A DNA stretch of 64,000 bases from Heterocephalus glaber. Its lineage: Eukaryota; Chordata; Mammalia; Rodentia; Bathyergidae. Each line of letters begins with the position of its first letter. The stretch's first letter is position 1. The stretch is taken from assembly GCF_000247695.1 (NCBI RefSeq), contig NW_004624734.1, positions 32,269,331 to 32,333,330 of the forward strand. The letters run 5' to 3'. Under the pieces are notes generated by a model. The model searched no databases. It was not told the DNA's origin and worked only from the letters and a program-made list of their open reading frames with translations. The position numbers were made by a program, and so were the translations under genes. Of the stretch, positions 43,445 through 55,094 are shown one piece after another.

Positions 43445-45685
43445 GGGCTTTCTACTGGTACTTTTACTCATAATGCCTTTTCCCCAGAAAGACCTATTTA
43501 ACATTATTTTAGCATATTATAAATTACCCTTTAAAGAATTAAAAACTGCTCCTATCTCTGGGGCAGGCTCTGTTTTATAGGCAAGATTAATTGCCTAACA
43601 TCTTAGTAATTTTTGCCTCCCCACCAGAAACTGTACTCCCATTATTATGTAGCAAGAACATCTTCACAGATTTATTTAGTAAAGATTTTGTTCAAACTTC
43701 TGGGTACTGATTAACACAACTTGGCTGACTGACAATGGGTGTAACTTGGGCTTGATAAACCAAATAAGACCTTTGTCTTGTTTTGCTGGCTGTTCAAAAT
43801 TGCCTCTACCATAAAATCATTCAGCCTCCAAGGAGAATCCAGGGTTCTTTTTATAAAGACCTGAATTTTGTTTGTTTGCTCCTGAGGGACCGCTGAATGC
43901 AAGCGGGGGAGCTGGTAGGCAAGGACTTGAGGACAGGTGTGCATGAGTCTGTGTCCATCCATACTTGGGCGCATGCTCACAAGTATACTTCTTCCCATTA
44001 GGCACTGAACTATAGGGGCTGGGATGGTGGAGCAGCTAGTTTCCCAGCACATCAGCTGGTAAGGCTTGAACATGGGATTGTTTGTCTTGAAATGTTCTCC
44101 TATGCTGGCCTAGGCCACTTTGCCTAGGTGGATAGTACCAGGACTAAGCAAGCTTCAGAAGTTGCTGAAAGGAGCTACTCTGATGTCCTCATAGGTGACT
44201 AGAAAATACTGTAACTTCAACTATGTCACTGAATTAGCAAGAACTCAGCCCTGTCCTGGGAAAATGCCTGGGGCTCATTCTGGATTTGAGTCAATCACAT
44301 CATTTCTATTCCCTAAAAACATTGAAACTTGCTAAAATCTTTAAAAAAATAAAAATTCCCAGTTTGATAGTATATGACGTATATGCAATGAGGCAAGTTG
44401 CAGAGATGTCCCTGAAGCTTTGTCTGTGCTTTTGGGTCATCCCTGAGATGAATGTTCTGCCTCTACCCTGACATGGATCTACTTTTCAAGACCAGAGAAA
44501 GAAGCCTCAGGAAGACCACACACCAGTGATTGATGCCATCTATGACCGAGTTTTATGGTGGAGTATTGTATACTGGGAGAAACAGGGAATGCTTAGCCTG
44601 AGGAGAAAGAACCAGAGAGGATCAAGCTTACAGCTTTAAAATACCCAAACCACTGTTCACAGAGGAGAGGAAAGACTCACTCAAACTATTACAGAAGGGT
44701 GGGAGTTTCCAGAAGGAGTATTTGGTTCAACATAACAACTGCCTAATAATCTTCAAACAATGAAAAACTTCCTTGGAGGTGCTGAGAAAGGTCCCAGTCT
44801 CAGGGCTGTCCGTAGAAAGAGCGGCAGGGATTTTGTATCCTGTATTCCAGAAATAGGCACAGGTTCAATTGATGACCTCCAAGCTTCTTTCCAGCTCTGA
44901 GATTGTATGATTCTATATCTATAATTTTCTATTTCTCTATTAAGAAGAAATCTTCCATATCAAAAATGGTTTTTGTATTTGGTTAAATTTGTGGGATGGT
45001 TTTCCCTCTGTTTGCTTTAACATGGCATTTACTGTTTGGTCCCAGTGGCTTAATAAGACAGAAACAAATCCAAGATATTTACTGGGCAGAGGCGACAAGC
45101 ACTCATTGGTAGGTGAGAAGATCCCGCTCCTCTGAGACCTGTATAGCTTACCTCACAGCCAGGGTTTGAAATTCCTCCGCCAAAGGACTAGGCATTTGAA
45201 TTTACCCTGGTCCTAGATAGTGGACATAGTATTAGCAATCCAGGGCCCTCCCAGTCCCAATGCCACAAATCAAATAATATTATTACCTCAATTCTTAACC
45301 CCCTAGGCCCAGAAATAAATGAATCAAAAGTAGCAGCCTCAGATATTTTGGGGAGGGAGACAGGGATTTGCCTCCTTTAACTGAGAGGGCTGAGCTCCCT
45401 TGAAAGTGTCTAAATCCAAATTGCTCACAAAGCTTTTGGAAGTGAGGACTGAGGACTCCAAAGAGGCAATGGTGACAGCCCGTGGGTTTCCTACCATGCA
45501 GCTGCTCGGCTCACGGATGACTCACGGTGGGCTCTTCACTGCCTGCTGCTCTGTCCATTCATTCATTACACACAGGCCTTCCTCAAGGCACCTGTCACAT
45601 TGTCTTCCTCAGAAAACGGTCCCAAGTGAGGGAAATAAAGGCAGGACATGGGAAAATGATTTGGCCAAGGCAGGTGCTAGTGGCT
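43445..45685. other. Single-copy stretch without a gene
   Basis: AT-rich with short open frames. A possible worn repeat around 43680-44110 could not be assigned. Confidence 0.4.
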
Positions 45686-45694
45686 CAGTTGTGT

Positions 45695-46080
45695 CCTGTC
45701 AAGAGTCATATGTTGAATCCTAACTCCCTGTGTCTCAGAATGTGACTATTTTTGGAGACAGGGCTTTTAAAGAGCTAATTAAGTTAAAATGAGGCCATTA
45801 GGTAGCCTATGATCCAATCCAACGAGCGTGGGGAGAAATTTGGATGCACAAAAAAGACACCAAGGGTGTGCACACAGCAAGAAGGCCGCCATCTGCAAGC
45901 TGAGGAGAGAGTCCTCAAGGATACCAAACAAGGCCTCCAATGACACAAAACTTGCTGACACCTTGACCCAACACCTCTGGCCTTCAGAATAGTGAGACAA
46001 GAAGATTCTGTTGTCTAAGCTCCCCAGTCTACGGGATTTAGTTATGGCAGTCCTACCAAACAAACATAGCAGGTTTTGGC
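45695..46080 (+). mobile_element. MaLR-type (MLT1-like) solo LTR
   Basis: CATATGTTGAATCCTAACTC, CAGAATGTGACTATTTTTGG, AAGTTAAAATGAGGCCATTA, GGAGAAATTTGGATGCAC, TGACACCTTGACCC and TTATGGCAGTCCTACC follow the order of an ancient MaLR LTR. No internal viral genes are seen beside it. It resembles the reverse copy at 20883-21425. Confidence 0.75.
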
Positions 46081-46089
46081 AGAGTTGGG

Positions 46090-47000
46090 ATTTAGGCTCA
46101 CAAGTTGAAGAACAAGTATTTGTCCTGAGTTCCCTGCTTAGTGAAGTTATCCTGGAGGTCTTATCTTAGAGAATGAAATCTTCCTGGTGAAATTAGGCAT
46201 CCTTATCTCTTGGGATTTAGAAAAGCTGAGGAAGGCAGATCAGTGGAAAGAACAAGAGGAGGTCTATGAGCCCCACAATCCCATCATGGAACTCCAGGTA
46301 GCAGTTAGGGCAGCCATGAACAGCAGCTTGCTGACAGGACACCTGGTGAGGGGAGTCCCCACACTGTGGCGTTTACATTCAACTGGAAGTGCCTTGCAAC
46401 TGTCAAAAATTCCTTTGCCAGTGCCAAAGGCCTAAGTAAATATGTACTTCTCTCCGTGGGCTTTCCTAAAGATTGCTTCTCAAACAAAGCTATTGTAGGA
46501 ATTTGAAAGCACTAGTTCCTTCTGATAGCAGACCTGAGATTATTGTTCCTACATCAAAGACTAATGAAGGTCAACCAAGCTTAGGTACTGCAGGGGTTGA
46601 ACCTGGGTCAGCCCATGGCTGGGGGAGCCGTGCAAATACTGTTTGCACTAGGAAAATGTCCTCCACAGGGAATGCAGAATAAGCCAACTTCCTAAGTGCT
46701 TAAGTTTAAGAACTGTTAAGGCAAAAACCACTCAGTGCTCTTTGTTTAATTCATGTTACCCAGGATCCTATTTGTCAGTTCTCACCAGTCTTCCTCAAAA
46801 CTGAGGAGTTTTAGTGGTAAAGGAGAATGCATGTTGTGTATCTGCATAATTGTATTTGCAGGGAGACCTTTGTGGAAGGGATTTTGTGTGTATGTGATGG
46901 GGGCTGGGTGGTGGAGGCAAAATAGGCAGAAAGGAAGGAAGATGGCAGCCCAAGCTCCATGGGCTCTCTTGAAAGCTCTGAGAACCTACTGAAACATGGG
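46090..47000. other. Single-copy stretch without a gene
   Basis: Only short open frames on both strands. No repeat was recognised. Confidence 0.4.
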
Positions 47001-47007
47001 CTCTTTT

Positions 47008-47200
47008 TCAGCCAGTACATGTAATCCCAGCACTTTGGGAGGTGGAGGCAGGAAGATTGCAAGACTGAACCCAGTCTGGGCAACTTAGTGAGATCCTATC
47101 TCAAAATAAAAGATGAAAAAGTAGGTTGGGAATGTAGCTCTGCGTGAAGGCCCTGGGTTTATTCCTCAGTTCAACAACCAACCTACCAAACAAACAAATC
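47008..47200 (+). repeat. B1-dID composite SINE
   Basis: A worn B1 (GTAATCCCAGCACTTTGGGA to GATCCTATCTCAAAATAA) is joined to an ID half (GGTTGGGAATGTAGCTCTG to TTTATTCCTCAGTTC) and ends in a CAAA-like tail. The unbroken order shows the dimeric structure clearly. Confidence 0.85.
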
Positions 47201-47304
47201 CCTTTGCATATAGTAGATATTAATTAGTTTCTACCAAATACTGGCTGGGAACTGTGTACCATCCATTTAGCAAATATTTATTGAATGTCAACTAAATGCT
47301 GGTG

Positions 47305-47342
47305 AATGGTGCCCCCTACAGTTGTGCAACTAGGTGGCACAG
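47305..47342. promoter_or_regulatory. Two CTCF-like motifs, opposite strands
   Basis: TGGTGCCCCCTACA (47307-47320) is a CTCF core on the minus strand (TAGGGGGCAC). CAACTAGGTGGCAC (47327-47340) matches it on the plus strand with one weak position. About 6 bp separates them. Binding is inferred from motif only. Confidence 0.35.
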
Positions 47343-47604
47343 ATAGCCCTGCCCTTACAAAATTACAGGCTAGTAGAAAAGAAGCAATGTGGAATCAGGT
47401 GTTAGGACGGTTGTAACATCATATTTTCTTAGCCTTGTTCTCTGACGTCTCCTTAGTTGGGCACATGGCTAGATATGAACACAGTGCTAGAGGGGAATTC
47501 TCTTACCTGAGTCTTGAGAACGAGACAATGGCGACTCACAACAGGTTAATTTCCATCAACAGCAAATGAAGGGCTGAGGAAGAGTTAAGGGAATCAAGCA
47601 GCTG

Positions 47605-47840
47605 TCACAACAATCATCGTCATCTTCTATTTATGTGGTATTCTTCTCTTACAAGCTAAGTGCTTTGTGGACGTTACTTAGTGAATTCTCACAGCTTCCT
47701 CTTGGGACAGGGAGGAGGCAAAGATTATTAGAAATGAGGAAACAGGCTTGGCAGAAAGATAACTGCCTTGAAATCCCATGGGCAGCTGAAGCACTGGACC
47801 CAGAACTGGGTTACCCAACATGGGGCCCATTGGTCCCACT
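47605..47840 (-). repeat. MIR SINE, reverse
   Basis: CTAAGTGCTTTGTGGACGTT, GAATTCTCACAGCTTCCTC and AAATGAGGAAACAGGC, then AAGCACTGGACCCAGAACTG, are reverse MIR segments in order. Confidence 0.75.
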
Positions 47841-48064
47841 GTGACCATAGGGTGACTGAGCTCAAGATTTGTCTGATTGTGGGAAGTGGGTTTACTGGTG
47901 GTAGGAGAGCCTCACAGCTTGTTCTGATGCTTTCCAAAAACAGTCCAAATTCTACTTCTGCACTATATTTTGCCCGGGTGTCCCTAAGCATTATGTTTAG
48001 GGATATCCCAGTGCTGATCCCTTCCTGGTCCTTGGGATGTCAGTGTGATAGGTCCTTAGAAGTA

Positions 48065-48800
48065 CAGCAATCCCTCTTCATGGGCAGTTTTGCTTCCATG
48101 GTTTGAGTTACCTGTGACCAATCATGGTCCAAAAAATTCAATGGAAAAGTCCAGAAATAATTCATAAGTTTAAAACTGTAATGAATAATGAGTGGGTGAT
48201 TGAAATCGTTTGCTGTCCAGCTCCTAAATGAAGCAGATGGTCCTCCTCCTGGTGTGTTGCCAGAAGGTTGGTCATAGCCTAATGTCATGTCATAAGGCCA
48301 ACATGAGGTCATGTCGCTCCACTCACTTCATCTCATCACACAGGAATTGATTGTATCGCCTTATGTGAACACAAGGATGAAGACTATAGAACAGGAAGAT
48401 ATATATATATATAATATATATAATATATATATTATATATAATATACTAAAAATTTTATATAATATATATTTTATATATATATTATATATATGAGAGAGAG
48501 AAAGGAGAAAGAGACAGAGACACAGAGACAGAGACACAGAGAGACAGAGAGAGGAGATTAAGAGGAGGGGCCACATTCACATAGTTTTTGTTACAGTATA
48601 TTGGTATCCTTGTTCTATTTTATTACTAGATTACTAATTATTGTCAGTCTCTTATTGTGCCAAATTTATAAGTTAAGCTTACCATAGACATGCATGTACA
48701 GGAAAGAACAGAGTATATATAGGGTTTGATGTGACATGCAGTTTTAGGAACCCAGTGCAGGTCTTGGAATACATCCCTCCATAGATAAGGGGGACTTTTG
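48065..48800. mobile_element. Tigger-type DNA transposon remnant with TA duplication
   Basis: The left end CAGCAATCCCTCTTCATGGG pairs with the complement of the right end, CAAAAGTCCCCCTTATCTAT. TA flanks both ends (48063-48064, 48801-48802). Left internal sequence (TTTGAGTTACCTGTGACC, AATGGAAAAGTCCAGAAATA) matches the usual Tigger 5' region. No transposase reading frame survives. A (TA)n and purine microsatellite block fills 48399-48560. Confidence 0.82.
48399..48560. repeat. (TA)n followed by GA/CAGAGA microsatellite
   Basis: About 90 bp of alternating and imperfect TA/AATATA sequence is self-complementary and could extrude as a cruciform. It is followed by about 70 bp of GAGAGA and GACAGAGACACAGA repeats. 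Confidence 0.9.
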
Positions 48801-48825
48801 TAGTTTAACTCAACACCTTCATGTT

Positions 48826-48972
48826 AAAAATGAGGACACTGGGGCCGGGGATTTAGCTCAGTGGTTCTGGCGCCTGCCTTGCAAGTGCAAGGTCCTGAGT
48901 TCGATCCCCGGTACCAAAAATACCAAAAAATAAAAAATAAAAAACCCCAAAAAACCCAAAAACGAGGACACC
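48826..48972 (+). repeat. Young ID SINE with target-site duplication
   Basis: The body runs from 48842 (GGGCCGGGGATTTAGCTCAG) to GGTACC at about 48915 and carries CGCCTGCCTTGCAAGTGC. A long A-rich tail (ACCAAAAATACC, AAAAACCCC variants) follows. AAAAATGAGGACAC before and AAAAACGAGGACAC after differ at one base. Confidence 0.93.
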
Positions 48973-48984
48973 ATTTGCCCAGAG

Positions 48985-50260
48985 AGACAAAATGATGCCC
49001 CAAGGTCACACAGATAGTAAGTGGCTAGGTCTATTACTCAGCCCTCCCAGCCCCTTCCCCGGGCTGACTTCGCCTCCGCCAGGAAGGTTCCAGTGGTGGC
49101 TCTGCTCTCCAGTGCCCACCCTTCCAGTTCTCATCTGCAGCAGGGAACAGAGAGCCAAGCCTCCTCCAAGTTGGCCCCCTTTCCCCACCTTTTGGGGAAC
49201 TGCTTGGAGCACTGTGGACCTCAGGGCTTTTGAATGCTAGCTACAGGATGGGCGCTTGAGTCAGCAATGAATCCTTGAGACGGATGGACCAACAGGGCCA
49301 CCAGCTGCTCCTGGCTCACTTGTCTGCAACCTCAGCGTTCTGAATTGCCTCTCTGGCACTCAGCACATGGGGGACAGTTTTTGATGACAGTGACTTCTCC
49401 ACCATAGATAACATCTGCATTAGCAAACTCTTTCACCTACTAAGCTCATAGCTTCTTCAATCACATTGTCACACACTTTGGAGGCCTGTGCTGGTTCAAT
49501 GATGGTGCCTTAAGCAAACCCCAACCTTCAGCTGTGTCCCCTGCTCCCCCACCTCCATCACACCCCTTCTCGAGCCTCAAGGGTCAGGCAGAGGAATCTT
49601 GTTCTGCTTCTCCCTGTGAGATTCCCACACTTGAAATACTCCAGTGTGAGTGTGGGTAGATGGCCTTAGGTGGGAATTATCTAGTTTATTTTTATTTTTT
49701 AAAATGAGTTTGTGTTTTCAAACCTTGTTTCTCAGTTTGGGTCCTGGGAGCAGGGAGTCTTAAACTTTGTAGAGCTCTCTGGCCTGTTTACTTGATTTAG
49801 CCCACCAACTTCAGCCACTGTGCTGCAGGGGATGGGCTTCTGCTAAGGGTGTCCCCAAACCCATCTCGTTCTCCCCATTCTTCCTGAGTTCAGCGGACCT
49901 GATCTCTCTCCACTGTGGCTTAGGTGCTGGCTGTGTGGGCAGCATGGCTCTGGGTCACAGGATGGCAGGAAAGGAAACAGGAAGGACTTGGTGAGAAACT
50001 GCTGATTCTGTGGATGAACTGAGTCCCCATGGCCACAGAGTGACGCCAGCTGTCTCCTGCAGCAGCTCCAGGATCCTGCAAGCACTGCTGAGGCCTCCCC
50101 AGGGACACAGGCGATGGTGGAGCACACAGGCCAGCGTGGGGGCCTGGCATGGGAGGGTGAGTGTGCCAGCACAGCCTGCTCAGTGGTGAGAACCCTCAGT
50201 GGGTGCCGCTGCCACTCCATGTATTGCCTATGTCCTTGGGGTTATCTAGTGCCTTTCTTC
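48985..50260. other. Single-copy stretch without a gene
   Basis: GC-rich at both ends with overlapping opposite-strand open frames of up to 125 codons. No domain or repeat was recognised. Confidence 0.4.
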
Positions 50261-50269
50261 CCTGGCACT

Positions 50270-50485
50270 CCAAGCCAAGCACTTCACACTTATCTTGCTC
50301 CATCTGTAAACTCTGAGAAGTGGGGAAGAGACAGGTATTATTATCACCATTTGTTTGTTTGTTTGTTTTTTTGGTACTGGGGATCAAACATGGGATCTTG
50401 GGCTTGCGAGGCAGGTGCCAGAACCAGTGAGCTAAATCCCAGGCCCACCATTTGATGAATAGAAAAACTGGGGTGCAGAGCAGGT
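50270..50485 (-). repeat. MIR SINE, reverse, split by an ID
   Basis: CAAGCACTTCACACTTATC and GGTATTATTATCACCATTTG left of the ID continue with TGATGAATAGAAAAACTGGG to its right, as in a reverse MIR. Confidence 0.7.
50345..50454 (-). repeat. ID SINE in MIR, with target-site duplication
   Basis: The reverse body is at about 50373-50445. CACCATTTG flanks it at 50345-50353 and 50446-50454. A TTTG-rich tail lies at 50351-50372. Confidence 0.9.
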
Positions 50486-50769
50486 GTGGTGGGTGGGTGG
50501 AGTTGAGGCTGAGAACACAGGTTTGACCCCAGCTTGCAGGACGTGCTGACAGCAAACTCCTATAGATTGACTAAAGAAATCAAGATTATCAGGGAACTTG
50601 AGATAGAGGTTCCTCTGCAGGGGAGGACAGCGGATGGGTACATGGTGTCAGGATAGCCTGGGCTTTGGTTGTCATGGTAACCCCCCCCCACATTGGGTGG
50701 TATGCACATGGCTATTTTAGAAATATAAATATGTATCTGTTTCCTTTCTGTATATCTTAACTGATGTAT

Positions 50770-50875
50770 TTTTTGTTTTTGTTTTTTGTGGGTTTTTGGT
50801 ACCAGGGATCAAACTCGGGACCTTGCACTTGTGAGGCAGGCGGCAGAACCACTGAGCTAAATCCCTGGCCCTTAA
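50770..50875 (-). repeat. ID SINE
   Basis: The reverse body is 50798-50871 (GGTACCAGGGATCAAACTCG to GAGCTAAATCCCTGGCC), with an A-rich tail as a T-rich run to its left. CTTAACT-like flanks may be its duplication. Confidence 0.9.
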
Positions 50876-51054
50876 CTATCACATACTAAAGTCATTTAGG
50901 CAGTCCAACAAGCACAAGATGGCATTTTAACTTATTTTCAAGACCCTGGGTATCAAGGATAGAATGGATTGATTAAGGCAACAGAATGTCTGGGGTACTA
51001 GGAGAAAGGGAAGAGGACTGTTCGGCAGAGAAACAAGTGAGGAATTTCTTTTAA

Positions 51055-51715
51055 AAAGTTTTTATCGGTACACTTTTGGCATATATAATGATCACCTGCG
51101 TCACAGGGCATCTGTATCTGTACACAATATATCTTAATTCTTTTTTCCCATTCCCCTCCCTTTTCTTCAGTCCTTCTTCCCCTCCTTTTACAAAACTAGG
51201 CTTCTATTGTTTTCCTCATTTTTTTTTTAAATTTTTAAAAATCTCTATTCCCTTTCTCCCCTCCCCACTCTCCTCTCCCTTGTTCCCCTTCCCATTTGAA
51301 CATTTTTTCCCCCTACTTCTCAATATCTATCATCCATTTTGGTCCTTATTTACCCTTTGGGTTTCTCACATGAGAGAAACAATGTGATATTTAAACATCT
51401 GTGTCTGATTTATTTCACTTAAAATTATGTTCTCGGGCTGGGGATTTAGCTCAGTGGTTCCAACACCAGCCTCACAAGCATACCGTCCCAAGTTCAATCC
51501 CTGGTACCAAAAAAAAAAAAAACGTTCTCAAGGTGCATCCATTTACCTAAAAATGTCCCAAGTTTATCCTTTACGGCACAGTAGTACTTCATTGTATTCA
51601 AAAACCACATTTTATTTATCCATTCATCCATTAATGGGCATCTGGGCTGTTTCCAAGATTTAGCTATTACAAATTGTGCTGCTATAAACACAGTGTGCAT
51701 ATATAAGTGGGGAAT
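51055..51715 (-). mobile_element. Old LINE-1 3' fragment split by an ID
   Basis: On the minus strand this shows L1 3' end pieces. The complement of ATTATCCATTCATCCATT-type sequence near 51615 and GCTGTTTCCAAGATTTAGC near 51647 are diagnostic, with a long pyrimidine-rich 3' UTR at 51125-51330. Frames are broken. Confidence 0.75.
51425..51532 (+). repeat. ID SINE nested in L1
   Basis: The body runs from 51435 (GGGCTGGGGATTTAGCTCAG) to GGTACC at 51508 with 14 or so A. ATGTTCTC before and ACGTTCTC after are short flank copies that rejoin the L1. Confidence 0.9.
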
Positions 51716-51719
51716 TTCT

Positions 51720-54075
51720 TATGATGAAGTCAGAAACTCAACTGAGCATTCTGCAGTTATTTACTGAAGGGCTACAATATGCCAGGCACTGGTCTAGGCC
51801 CTGACAGATGGAATATGTTCATGTTCTCGTGGAGCTTCCATTCCAGTAAGACACAGAGGTAGAAGCAGGTCAGCAGTCAGCACATGGCATTGTACAAATG
51901 GGCTGAAGGCATGAAGACTGGTTTGAAACAGAATAGTTCTGGGGGAAGGGCCCTCAGAAGAGGGGGTCCCCATCTGTCTGTCCTTCTCTCTCGGTCCACA
52001 AGGCTCCCCGGGGTCATCTCCCAGCATACAGATGTGGGGAGCTGCACAGCTCACTCAGGAGGAATGGGATGAGAGCAGCAACTGTGCTACCTACGAGGGC
52101 TATGGTTCCACCCTGGGTGTGCCCAGGGCTTGTGTATTCTACTCTAATGAGGGGTTGGGCCAATAGTGATGTGTTTCTTCTTCTTTTTTAATGAGATACT
52201 GTTTTGCATAGATAAATACTATGATTGTGATGTGGGAACAAAATGTCCGGTCATTATGCAAAGTGCACCGGCAGAGGTGAGATTATGGATTATGAAACCA
52301 GTTCTGCTTGAGGCCTGCTGCCTGAGCGTGGGAACTAGGAGGTGTCTGGTTGTCTGGGGCTCAACCTGGGCCAACTGGATTGAGGCAGTGCTCTCCGGCT
52401 CATCTCCTGACAGCTGGGTGGGACAGGAAGCTCTCCTCTCCATGTTGTACCTAAGCTTCAGTATCCCAGGAAGAGGACAAGGTAGGGGGAAAGCTGGCAG
52501 ATCCCCTATTGTCATCACCACCCAGACGTATGGTCTGCAGTTGGTGGGACCAAAGTTCTGCCCATAATCTAAATGGAACTGATTCTCGATTGTTGCAAAA
52601 CCAGAGCTGGAGCTTTTGGTACAATAGGGTTCTGGGCAGTCCTGGGTAAAGTTCAAGGAGGTTGTAGCCCCGAGAGGAGGGAGAACATGGGGGAAAAAAT
52701 ACATCTTTGGCAGACTCCTAGATGGGTAGCTGGATATCAGAGGGGGAGGTAAGGACCTGAAAAGCAGTGTTGCATGGACAGCCAGGGAGGAAACGCAAGC
52801 AGGCTGGGATGGGATGGCGAGGACAGCCAAAGAAGAACCAGGGATCTGATTTCCAGACAGAGCTTGTTTTCATCACATCCCACAAAGCTGGGACATTTAG
52901 CTAATAGAATGGCCAAGCAGCTAATGAACAAATAGCATGAAGTTGGGGCTTTGATGCACTCACATGCCTGCCATCCTCAGGTTCAGAGAACCTGTTAAGA
53001 GTAAGCACTGCTGAGTTTCTAAGAGGTCAGATCCAAGAGATAAAGAAAGCCCAAGCCAGCACTGCCTGAGGAGCAGGGAGACAGGTACCGGCATCCCAGG
53101 TGGTGGCTGTGGTGAAGGCAGTGGTGAGAGCGCTCCCTACAGAGTGCATCAGGGAGAGACAGCCTGGGGAACATTGTTTGGGAACCTAGACCGAGTCATC
53201 AACTCACTGTCAATTGACAATTGTCGAGCGCCTACTATGGTGTTAACAGGACAAAGATCCTGTCTTCATGGAGAGGAAATCAGAACAACATCCTTATAAA
53301 ACACATCTGGAGAACAACCAGCCTGCTCCTGGTGGTGCTCCCTGGTTTGTTGGCAGACTGTCACAATATCACCTCTCAGTAGGAAGTGAACTTGACTAAT
53401 GTTCTTAATTACATCTAGATCTCCACTTCCCACCCTTCACTTGTGCAGCAGCTGAAGAGAGAGCAGGGTGGGATTTGGGAGTCTGACTCCATCTTCCCAA
53501 GGTCTGGAGATGCAATGGGCTGCTTCTGGGTAGTACCCAGATGTGTTGGGTGGTGCAGCAAGGAGTGTTAATGATGCAATTCAATTATGCCAGGCTGTCA
53601 ATGAGCTAAGTACTCTATCTTTATTATGCATCAAATACTGGAACACATTAAGCACCTACAGTGCCTCAGACCTTCCTCACACATGTTACATTAAAATCAC
53701 GATTCTGTAAGAAGCTTATAATCCCTACTTATCCAACTTCTTTAATATCTTGACCTTTAATTGATCTGTAAAACCAACTGTGACCCTTATCCTAAGGCTC
53801 TGAGTGACTTAGAGGAGGATTACAATACGTGTTTCATGTCACTACAGGATGGTCTTTAGTCCTCATTCTACTATTCATGCCCACCACACCACTACTTCCA
53901 GTTTTGGAAATGAGTTTGGAGGAAATTATTTAACAGAAGCAAAAGATTGCATGTTTGCAGATGTTCACTGCTACTAAAAATGGGGAACTAAGCACAGAAG
54001 AGATATAAAACATTAGCGGATGAGTTGAACAAACAGTAGTAAGTCTGTATGCAGTTTTTTATTACTAAAGTGAAA
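51720..54075. other. Single-copy stretch; holds the longest repeat-free open frame
   Basis: A 203-codon open frame lies on the minus strand at 52219-52830. Its product is rich in Ser, Pro, Leu and Thr, has no recognised domain, signal peptide or membrane segment, and has no visible Kozak or splice context. I do not call it a gene. The rest of the stretch shows nothing. Confidence 0.4.
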
Positions 54076-54082
54076 TACTGGA

Positions 54083-54420
54083 GGCCAGAAAACTTTGTAA
54101 AGAAAAGATGTTTATTAGCTCACAGTTCTGGAGGCCCCAGGGCATGGTACCAGCATTACCTTGGCTCTGGTGAAGACCTCATGGTGATGGCACAAGAACA
54201 GTGGGAACAGATGCAGGAGGAAGAGAACACAACACCAGACTGGAACTAGGGAGAGACTGGAGCCCCACATTGCTCCTGAGGGCACACAGCCCCTCCAATG
54301 GACCTAAGGACCCCCACCCCTACTAGGCCTCTCCTAAAGTCCTACCACCTCAACACTGCTTCTCTAAACCTCCACCACAGGGGCCCTTGGAGATAAAACC
54401 ACTCCCAAACCATTGCAGTG
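54083..54420 (-). mobile_element. MaLR-type (MST/THE1-like) LTR, reverse
   Basis: GTAAAGAAAAGATGTTTATT, AGCTCACAGTTCTGGAGGCC, GATGGCACAAGAACAGTG and AGGCCTCTCCTAAAGTCC, ending near CACTCCCAAACCATTGC, follow the reverse complement of an MST/THE1-class LTR. No internal genes are adjacent. Confidence 0.75.
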
Positions 54421-54517
54421 GCATATTATATAACCATTAGAAATGATAATGACAATGCCTTTGCAGAATGGTGAAAAATGTTTCATATATAGTAGTAATG
54501 AGGAAGGTAGAGTATGT

Positions 54518-54665
54518 CGCCGGGTGCGGTGGTGCACACCTGTGATCACAGCACTTGGGGAGGCTGAGGCAGGAGGATCACAGTGAGTTTTAGGGCAGCC
54601 TGGGCTACATAGTGTGTTCAAGACCAGCCTGAACTATATAGTGAGATCCTGTCTCAAAACACTAA
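54518..54665 (+). repeat. B1 SINE
   Basis: GCCGGGTGCGGTGGTGCAC, CAGCACTTGGGGAGGCTGAG, the duplicated module and GAGATCCTGTCTCAAAAC give a nearly complete plus-strand B1. Confidence 0.93.
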
Positions 54666-54954
54666 TAAAAAAAGTATAAATAACTATGTATATTTTGGCA
54701 ATCAGTAAAGTATGCATGTACATCTAAGGCTACTTTAAAAAATAATTATGGTAGAATGGGATGTAGAAAATTTTTTAAAATAAAATCAATGTTAATGCTG
54801 GGTGTAATTTTAAAGCATGCTAAAAGAAGAAAAATAGTTTTACTTTACAATATCAGAGTGACTCCTCATGATTAATCATTTCCCCAACCACCCTAAAATT
54901 TGTTCTCAAAATAAGATATGGGATCTGCAATCACCTGAGTGACTTCAGAATTGT

Positions 54955-55090
54955 ATTCAGGCTGGCTGTTTCCTGGCCCCACCCCTCTCAGAGCAGAATC
55001 CTTTGGGGGGTGTAATCCAAGAACCCGAAGTTCTGCTAACTTCCCAATGATTCTAATGCATATTCATGTTTGAGCATCATTGTTTTAGAA
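54955..55090 (+). mobile_element. hAT MITE fragment, MER5A-like
   Basis: CCTGGCCCCACCCCTCTCAG, GCAGAATCCTTTGGG, CTAACTTCCCAATGATTCTA and GTTTGAGCATCATTG follow the order of a MER5A-type element. Confidence 0.65.
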
Positions 55091-55094
55091 GTTC

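Noticed and set aside
45695..46080. Endogenous retrovirus with genes
   Set aside because: Only an LTR-like unit is present; no gag-, pol- or env-like blocks lie on either side.
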